The translations under genes and the position numbers were made by a program. From Fretibacter rubidus (GTDB lineage Bacteria; Pseudomonadota; Alphaproteobacteria; Caulobacterales; Maricaulaceae), in NCBI RefSeq assembly GCF_041429785.1, contig NZ_CP163423.1, positions 1,488,001 to 1,552,000 of the forward strand: a stretch of 64,000 nucleotides of DNA, written 5' to 3'. Numbering within the stretch: the first letter of the stretch is position 1; the number at the start of each line of letters is the position of its first letter. The notes under the pieces are model-generated. The model was given only the letters and a program-made list of their open reading frames with translations. It had not been told where the DNA came from and did no database searches. Shown here one piece after another: positions 57,976 to 64,000 of the stretch.

Positions 57976-59144
57976 TGAAAACCGATGTCGTCATCATCGG
58001 TGCAGGCCCGTCTGGCCTCATGCTGGGCCATTTACTCGCTCAAGCTGGTATAGATGCCGTCATTCTTGAGCGCCGCTCAGGTGAGTATGTTCTCTCGCGC
58101 ATCCGTGCTGGCGTGCTCGAACAAGGCACGATCAATATCATGAAACAACTGGGACTGGATGAACGTCTTCAGGCTGAGGGCATTCCCCACGACTTTGTAT
58201 CGCTGACCGACCAAGACAAATTGATTAAGATTCCCGTTAGAGAACTGACCGGAAAGCACGTTGTTGTTTATGGGCAGACAGAAATCACAAAAGATTTGAT
58301 GGATGCAGCACCCAGTCGCCGGGTTCAAACGGTCTATGAGGCTGCGGATGTCGCTTTGCATAACATTGAAGGTGATGCGCCTTTTGTTACTTATGAGAAG
58401 GATGGAGAAGAGCACCGCATAGACGCCCGATTTATTGCGGGGTGTGACGGGTTCCACGGTCCCTCCCGCAAAGCCATTCCGGCATCAGCATCAGCATCTG
58501 TAGAGCGTGTCTATCCCTTTGGCTGGCTGGGTATTCTGGCCGATGTACCGCCCTGCGCGCATGAAGTCGTCTATGCCAATCACGATAACGGTTTCGCACT
58601 GGCCTCTATGCGGTCTAACACGCGCAGTCGCTATTATTTGCAAGTCCCGACGAATGAGAAGATCGAAGGCTGGTCCGATGACCGCATCTGGAACGAACTT
58701 AAAGTGCGGCTAGGATCAGAGTTTTCAAGTAACATTACCACCGGCCCCGCCTTGGAGAAATCTATCGCGCCGCTACGGTCATTTATCTTTGAAAAAATGC
58801 GCTATGGCAGTTTGTTCCTCGCCGGAGATGCCGCACATATCGTACCTCCCACAGGTGCCAAAGGTCTCAATCTTGCCGCCTCAGACATTGCTTACCTCGC
58901 GCCTGCTCTGATAGATTTCTTCAAGAAAAATGATCCGTCAGCTATTGATGCTTATGAAGCGAAGGCCTTGGCAAGGGTGTGGAAATCGTCTCGTTTCGCA
59001 TGGTATTTAACGTCTCTGATGCATAGCTTTCCCGAGGACGGAGATTTTGGGCGCAAAATGCAGATCGCAGAACTCAATTATATCGCCAACTCCAAAGCGG
59101 CTCAAATGAGCATCGCTGAAAACTATATAGGTCTCCCCTTGTGA
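57975..59144 (+). CDS. pobA: 4-hydroxybenzoate 3-monooxygenase
   Basis: 389 aa class A flavoprotein. ATG 57975 overlaps the ligC stop (TGATG). KTDVVIIGAGPSGLMLGHLL, SRIRAGVLEQGTINIMKQLG (PobA signature with the substrate loop), IAGCDGFHGPSRKAIP, LFLAGDAAHIVPPTGAKGLN. Uses NADPH and O2 to make protocatechuate from 4-hydroxybenzoate. It feeds the rest of the cluster. Confidence 0.95.
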
Positions 59145-60142
59145 ACTTACCAACCAGAGTACTGAACGGGAAAAAGCTATGCCCGATAGGATTGGGCTGC
59201 ATGTCGTTGAGCCAAGCCTATTACCCCCTGCCCTCGGAGAAACATGCGGAGGCCCTTTTGCATCACGCCATCGATATTGGTTATAATCACCTCGACAGCG
59301 CGCGGCTTTATGGGCTCGGTCATAATGAGGCTTTATTGTCCAAAGTGCTAAAAACCCGCAGAGATGAGGTTTTTATTACATCAAAATGCGGGATTGAATT
59401 CGACGATGGTAGTCGGCGCATTGATTGCCAGCCTAAAACGATCCGCCGCGCCGTTGATAAAAGCCTTACCACAATGGGAGTTGATTATATCGACCTCTAC
59501 TATCTTCACCGCTTAGATAAAGACACTCCTATAGAAGACTCGGTTGGGACATTGGCAGATTTAATCAAGGCCGGGAAAATCGGCGCCATCGGCCTTTCTG
59601 AAATGTCAGCGATGACTCTTAAAAAGGCAACCCAAGAACACCCTATCGCCGCAATGCAATCAGAATATTCCCTTTGGACCCGCAATCCGGAAATTGCCGT
59701 GCTGGAAACATGCAAACAGCTTGGCACGGCCTTTGTCGCTTTTTCACCAGTTGCCAGAGGTGTTCTAGCCGGCGGAGTGACAAATCCTGCCATGCTTGAC
59801 CCAAAGGACTTGCGCGCAAAACATCCCAGGTTTCAGGATGAAAACTGGATACAGAATTATAATCTGGTCGCGCAATTTGAGAGTTTAGCTGCATCAGCAG
59901 GTTTAACGCCGGCTCAACTCTCCCTCGCTTGGGTCTTAGCGCAAGATAAGCATATCCACGTTATTCCGGGAACCGCTTCGATTACGCATCTGGAAGAAAA
60001 TTATGAGACGCTTAATCAAAAAATTGATCCACTCATATTAGATAAGGCTGCCGCATTAATTAATCAGCAAACTGTCTGCGGCCATCGTTACCCACCGGGA
60101 GCGCGCAAAGCGATTGATACTGAGGATTACGCACCCGCATAA
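59141..60142 (+). CDS. aldo/keto reductase
   Basis: 333 aa from GTG 59141, overlapping the pobA stop by 4 bases. TIM-barrel AKR tetrad: NHLDSARLYGLGHNE (Asp and Tyr), FITSKCG (Lys), YIDLYYLHRLD (His). NADP-binding GTASITHLEEN near the end. Similar to the AKR13/YajO-like group. Coupling to pobA suggests it reduces an aromatic aldehyde or acts in funnelling into 4-hydroxybenzoate; no step in the known pathway needs it. Confidence 0.9.
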   Translation: MNLPTRVLNGKKLCPIGLGCMSLSQAYYPLPSEKHAEALLHHAIDIGYNHLDSARLYGLGHNEALLSKVLKTRRDEVFITSKCGIEFDDGSRRIDCQPKTIRRAVDKSLTTMGVDYIDLYYLHRLDKDTPIEDSVGTLADLIKAGKIGAIGLSEMSAMTLKKATQEHPIAAMQSEYSLWTRNPEIAVLETCKQLGTAFVAFSPVARGVLAGGVTNPAMLDPKDLRAKHPRFQDENWIQNYNLVAQFESLAASAGLTPAQLSLAWVLAQDKHIHVIPGTASITHLEENYETLNQKIDPLILDKAAALINQQTVCGHRYPPGARKAIDTEDYAPA

Positions 60143-60145
60143 ATG

Positions 60146-60673
60146 CTAATTAAATAGACTAAGCAAGAAACGTGCGCCATCCGGTATGTCAAATATCACC
60201 GAGAAGATGATTTGAGCAATCGCGATTGTGACCCAAGTTCCGTATCCGGTTTTCTTATCCAGCCCGCCCCATGCTTTAACGAAAACAAAAAGAGCCGGTA
60301 TCCAGAGCCAGTGGCTAAAAGAGGCCAGGCCTAAAGTCAGCTTCGCTCCCGGCAAAACTGCAATCGCAACAAAGAGCAAAACATGGCTGGCAATAATCGT
60401 GGATAAATAAATCTGGGCTTCTTTTCTCCATAAAACGAAAAACAAACCCGCCCCGATGATAATATCTTGAAAGGCCATCCAGACCTTTGCAAAAGTCGAA
60501 ATGCTCATAAATTGCATGCCGAAAATTGCGTTTTTCTCGGGGAAAGACATGTTCTCTGACAGTTCAGGACGCGGTGCTCCCGCCATTAAATGGGGCAAAG
60601 CCTCCAGCATGAGCATGAGCAGAACAACAACGATAAAGATTATGGCCCCAAGGCCGCGTGAACCAAACTTCAT
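60146..60673 (-). CDS. four-helix membrane protein of unknown function
   Basis: 175 aa. Hydrophobic segments at roughly residues 8-27 (LGAIIFIVVVLLMLMLEALP), 66-82 (MAFQDIIIGAGLFFVLW), 88-108 and 115-135, plus one near the C-terminus. No catalytic motif recognised. Convergent with the AKR gene and followed (in minus orientation) by nothing, while the sulfatase lies upstream in the same direction with a 43-base gap. Confidence 0.7.
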   Translation of the reverse strand: MKFGSRGLGAIIFIVVVLLMLMLEALPHLMAGAPRPELSENMSFPEKNAIFGMQFMSISTFAKVWMAFQDIIIGAGLFFVLWRKEAQIYLSTIIASHVLLFVAIAVLPGAKLTLGLASFSHWLWIPALFVFVKAWGGLDKKTGYGTWVTIAIAQIIFSVIFDIPDGARFLLSLFN

Positions 60674-60716
60674 ACCGATTATCCTAATCTATGCTCACGC
60701 AAACTGATCTCTCTAT

Positions 60717-62477
60717 CTATTGCGCCGCTGGTTTTGGGCCCGGTACAAAGACTCCGTTTTCTTCGGCATAAATATCCCATGCCGTCATCAGACGCTCAAA
60801 AACCTCCGGGTTTTCTTCTCGGACATTTTTGCTCTCACCGGGATCTGATTGCAGGTTAAAGAGTTTCCAGGATGATGGGGCTTTGGGGTTCCTGGCCATA
60901 GCAGGATTATCCTTCTCATAAACCGCTTTCCAGTCTCCCATGCGCACGGCGCGCCTCAAATGAAGCTCCCATGCCATCGCATCATCAGTTGAACGTACGC
61001 TATCAGATTGGCCTGTAAGGATGGGGACCCAAGATTTAGCTGTCGGTGCATTAACTCCGTTTTTCGTCACAGACGGCGTCGTCAGGCTCGGATCATACTC
61101 AATATCAGACAGATCAAGCGTGGTCGGCATAATATCGCGCACAGACAGAAGACTATCCGTGATGCGCTGACCATTTATTCCCGGCCCTGTAATAAAGGCA
61201 GGCACTCTTATGCCGCCATCATCGGTGTAACCTTTATAATCCCGAAATGGGGCCATCGCGGCTTCCGCCCATCCACTTTCATAGGTCAGAAAACTGTCTT
61301 TTGTTCCCATTTTAGCAAGGTCCACATTACCTGCACCGATTGTTTCCATGACCTGGGCCTTGTTCTCGGGAAGCGTAGAGTTTGAAGATCGGCCAATAAG
61401 CGGTCCCTGCGGGATACCTTCAGCTCCATTATCAGACATGAATATGATTACAGTATTATCGTATTCACCTGTCGCCCGTAAATGAGCGAGAACTTTCCCG
61501 ACATTTTGGTCAAGAGAATCGACCATAGCCGCATATATCTCCATCTTGCGGGCTCTGATTGCACGCTGGTTCTCATCCAGTGAATTCCAATCACCCAGCG
61601 GAGATAGATCAGACACTGAAATGGATTTTTCTATCAAGCCCAGCGTTTTCATCCGCGCCAACCGCTCATTTCTGAGGGCCTCCGGGCCAGCGTCATAACG
61701 ACCTTCATATTTCGCAATCAGATCTTGCGGCGCTTGCAATGGCCAGTGCGGAGCTGTGAAGGCAAGATAGGCAAAGAAAGGCCGATTATCACTGTCTTTC
61801 GTACCCACATAATCAATCAGCTGTTCTGCATAAAAGTCGCTGGAGTAAGTGCCGACCGGATATGTCGCCGTTTTTCCATCTTGCGTATATTCGACAGGTT
61901 CCAGTGCAGGGTCACCGTTTTGACCGTAACCAAAGTGATCACCACCGCCTCCGAGCAATACAAATGACTTATCAAAACCATGTTCGGCAGGTTGATGCTC
62001 TGGCTTATCACCCAAGTGCCATTTACCCGTCATCATGGTTCGGTAACCTGCCTCAGAGAACTTTTCAGCTATGGTGGTCGTTTCAGGCCTTAGATAACCC
62101 TCATATCCGGGTCTTCCGAGCAAGAAAGGGAAGGCTGTCGGCATGGCTTCTGCCATCGCGCCCATGCCAACGACATGGTTATCTTTTCCTGTAAGGAGCA
62201 TTGAGCGTGTCGGTGAACAGTTCGGCATAGCGTAAAAATTGGTCAGACGCAGGCCTGACATGGCAAGCGCATCCAAATTTGGCGTGTCAATTTCTCCGCC
62301 AAACGCACCTAAATCAGAATATCCCAAATCATCTGCAACGATGAGAAGCACATTAGGTTGACCAGCCAGAGTTGATTCTACGCTCGCTGCGCCGTCCACT
62401 TTTTCCGCCTGACTGCATCCGACCAATAAAGCTGAGCCGGCAATGGCAATCACAGTATTAAAAAGACATTTTCTCAT
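60717..62477 (-). CDS. exported arylsulfatase lipoprotein
   Basis: 586 aa from ATG 62477 (MRKCLFNTVIAIAGSALLVGCSQ; lipobox LVGC). Sulfatase fold: NVLLIVADDLGYSDLGAFGG, then MPNCSPTRSMLLTGK, where the Cys of CSPTR is converted to formylglycine by a maturation enzyme. TGKWHLGDKPEH and FMSDNGAEG supply metal and sulfate ligands. Likely on the periplasmic face, where it removes sulfate from an aryl or carbohydrate ester. A formylglycine-generating enzyme is not visible in the window. Confidence 0.92.
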   Translation of the reverse strand: MRKCLFNTVIAIAGSALLVGCSQAEKVDGAASVESTLAGQPNVLLIVADDLGYSDLGAFGGEIDTPNLDALAMSGLRLTNFYAMPNCSPTRSMLLTGKDNHVVGMGAMAEAMPTAFPFLLGRPGYEGYLRPETTTIAEKFSEAGYRTMMTGKWHLGDKPEHQPAEHGFDKSFVLLGGGGDHFGYGQNGDPALEPVEYTQDGKTATYPVGTYSSDFYAEQLIDYVGTKDSDNRPFFAYLAFTAPHWPLQAPQDLIAKYEGRYDAGPEALRNERLARMKTLGLIEKSISVSDLSPLGDWNSLDENQRAIRARKMEIYAAMVDSLDQNVGKVLAHLRATGEYDNTVIIFMSDNGAEGIPQGPLIGRSSNSTLPENKAQVMETIGAGNVDLAKMGTKDSFLTYESGWAEAAMAPFRDYKGYTDDGGIRVPAFITGPGINGQRITDSLLSVRDIMPTTLDLSDIEYDPSLTTPSVTKNGVNAPTAKSWVPILTGQSDSVRSTDDAMAWELHLRRAVRMGDWKAVYEKDNPAMARNPKAPSSWKLFNLQSDPGESKNVREENPEVFERLMTAWDIYAEENGVFVPGPKPAAQ

Positions 62478-62521
62478 AGTGTTTCCCCGGAAGTCTCTCA
62501 ACATTCGTCTTAGCATAACCT

Positions 62522-62555
62522 AAAAGGCCCGCCCGCATAAACATACAGACGGGCC
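62522..62555 (-). terminator. probable terminator after TonB receptor gene
   Basis: On the minus strand GGCCCG and CGGGCC (62550-62555 and 62526-62531) flank an 18-base loop with inner pairing, followed by TTTTA. It sits past the receptor stop at 62580 and before the sulfatase start. Confidence 0.65.
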
Positions 62556-62579
62556 AGTAATATTCAGTGCAAATTTATA

Positions 62580-64000
62580 TTAGAAATTCGCACGGATACG
62601 AGCACCATATGTTTGCGGCGCGCTGTAGACACCGTAGGCTAATCCACGATTATTCACATTACTATTTTGAAGATAACGCTCATCCGTCACATTGCGCATA
62701 AAGACGGACAAAGACCAAGCCGCATCATCTGGCGAGAGTGTAGCGTCTAAATTCAAATTCACATGTGACTTAACCTGCAATCCGTCTGTGAAGAGGAAGT
62801 TAGTCTCTTGCTCTGAGCGATAAGAAGCATCTGCCGTCAGGCTAAGATCATAATTATTCATCTCAAAAATATGGTTTATCCCGAGGTCTGCTCCAAATTC
62901 TGGTGAAAATAGTAATGAATTTCCTGAACAATCGTAACTTTCAATGGGCACCTCGTTACCTGGCGATAGGCCAATTGTTTCACACCCAAATCGACCACGG
63001 CCCTCATCAGAAATGAGCTGTAGGTCATCATATGTAGAGTCTAGGAACTGAACATTACCGTAAAGAGTTGTATTATCTGATGCGGCCCAGATAACGTCAA
63101 TGTCCAGTCCTTTAATGGTGGCATCGCCATTCGCAATGGGAAAGGCTGACGCACTATCTAACGTCGTGAAATATGTCACCTGTTGACCATCATATTTCCA
63201 TAAAAACGCCTCCGCATTTACTTGAAGCGTATTATCGAGGAAACGGTTTTTGGACCCGATTGTGAAGGCGTCGATAAATTCAAAGTCATATGTTGGCGCT
63301 GCAAGACTAAGATCGACACCGCCCGCACGGTAGCCGCGCTCATATCCAGCATAGAGTAAATTGCTATTACCCCAATCCATTTCTGCGCCGAGGCGATAAG
63401 TCAGTTCATCAAAGTCGAGTTCTGACTGCAAGGCCCCTTCGCCAACATTCACAATTGCCCCAAGCTGAGGAGCAATTCCCCCCGGCAATAGCAAATTATA
63501 AAACGGCGGACGTCCCTGTCCTGGTACTGTCGCCACGGAATCTGCTGCAATCAAACCTCTGGATATGAAATCTGCAATAAAGGCATCCCGATCAGAGGTA
63601 ATAGGGTGAAGTGGCATGGCGCCTGATGCACATCCATTTCCGAAGCTGGCACCGGGCGTCAAGAAATTACCCGTAAAAGGCGCTCCGCCACAGAAAGTCA
63701 CAAATGTGTCACTGATACCCTCAGCAAACTTATTATCTTTTGTATAACGCAGGCCTGCGTTCAAACGGAAAGTTTCAGAAACATCAAATGTGCCCTGACC
63801 AAATATAGCCCAAGAGTCACCGCCATTGTTATAATTTTGAATAGGTGAGGTAAATTGTTGAGCGAACACTGTGCTCGTTTTAATGTCCTCATCAATATAA
63901 AACGCACCAATAATACCATTTAACGGCCCATCAAGATCCGTTGTAAAACGGGCTTCCAAGCTGGTTTGATTGTTCTGCTCATTCGTTTTAGCAGGCGCAA
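62580..64000 (-). CDS. TonB-dependent receptor, C-terminal part (continues past window)
   Basis: 473 codons of an outer-membrane beta-barrel open through the right edge; the upstream sequence reads NEQNNQTSLEARF. Typical barrel strands are GLRYTKDNKFAEGISDTF, NLLYAGYERGYRAGGVDLSL, SLSVFMRNVTDERYLQNSN and the C-terminal YGARIRANF ending in Phe, the outer-membrane insertion signal. Plug domain and TonB box would be outside. It resembles the Caulobacterales/sphingomonad TonB receptors for organic substrates. Its neighbour, the arylsulfatase, suggests it imports the sulfatase substrate (inference). Confidence 0.92.
   Translation of the reverse strand, partial: APAKTNEQNNQTSLEARFTTDLDGPLNGIIGAFYIDEDIKTSTVFAQQFTSPIQNYNNGGDSWAIFGQGTFDVSETFRLNAGLRYTKDNKFAEGISDTFVTFCGGAPFTGNFLTPGASFGNGCASGAMPLHPITSDRDAFIADFISRGLIAADSVATVPGQGRPPFYNLLLPGGIAPQLGAIVNVGEGALQSELDFDELTYRLGAEMDWGNSNLLYAGYERGYRAGGVDLSLAAPTYDFEFIDAFTIGSKNRFLDNTLQVNAEAFLWKYDGQQVTYFTTLDSASAFPIANGDATIKGLDIDVIWAASDNTTLYGNVQFLDSTYDDLQLISDEGRGRFGCETIGLSPGNEVPIESYDCSGNSLLFSPEFGADLGINHIFEMNNYDLSLTADASYRSEQETNFLFTDGLQVKSHVNLNLDATLSPDDAAWSLSVFMRNVTDERYLQNSNVNNRGLAYGVYSAPQTYGARIRANF

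Overview
The window looks like a chromosomal stretch of a marine-type alphaproteobacterium. I infer a relative of Caulobacterales/Maricaulales (Hyphomonadaceae) from the IscR-SUF operon layout, the amiC-mrcA-prfB and tmk-holB-tatD blocks, the alphaproteobacterial RNase E with an acidic insert, and the TonB receptor with sulfatase. Taxonomy was not computed.

Region 1 (1-8828) is an iron-sulfur assembly operon: iscR-like regulator, IscS-type cysteine desulfurase, sufB, a membrane-anchored unknown, a RidA-family gene, sufC, sufD, sufS, sufT and sufA. A 17-bp palindrome at 623-639 matches the type 1 IscR site consensus and overlaps the probable promoter. A 24-bp-armed palindromic repeat separates the RidA gene from sufC.

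Region 2 (8829-31938) is mostly housekeeping and accessory metabolism: a flavin monooxygenase, YjbR-like protein, GST, GMC oxidoreductase, a DEAD-box helicase with a long basic tail, an orphan MacB-type permease, and two tandem exported amidohydrolases of which the second has lost the metal-ligand motifs. It also holds fructose-bisphosphatase, the rlpA-dacC-tmk-holB-tatD-MBL block, tRNA-Ser(UGA), an otsA-otsB-GH15 trehalose operon, and prfB with an intact programmed +1 frameshift (CTT TGA C).

Region 3 (31939-43845) is envelope and RNA metabolism: mrcA (PBP1a), amiC, rne, a BepA-like M48 protease, a DsbA-like protein, an AEC transporter and dusA.

Region 4 (43846-64000) is accessory DNA next to the 5' end of dusA, a known target of integrative elements. 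It begins with a tyrosine integrase broken by two frameshifts, then an excisionase-like HTH gene, DUF736, DUF2274 and a 5'-truncated trbI, which are remnants of a Trb-type conjugative element. Fused to this scar is a catabolic island. It carries formaldehyde detoxification (fghA with an in-frame TGA, and frmA/adhC), an MFS transporter, and a complete 4-hydroxybenzoate/protocatechuate 4,5-cleavage pathway in two divergent overlapping operons. These are ligK, ligI, ligU and a DUF1932 dehydrogenase on minus, and ligJ, ligA, ligB, ligC, pobA and an aldo-keto reductase on plus. Between them sits a LysR-type regulator with two tandem HTH domains and a palindromic candidate operator. The island continues with an exported arylsulfatase lipoprotein and a TonB-dependent receptor that runs off the right edge. 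Together these suggest uptake and desulfation of a sulfated phenolic, then funnelling through 4-hydroxybenzoate to pyruvate and oxaloacetate.

All gene functions come from reading motifs in the translated sequence. No database search was run.
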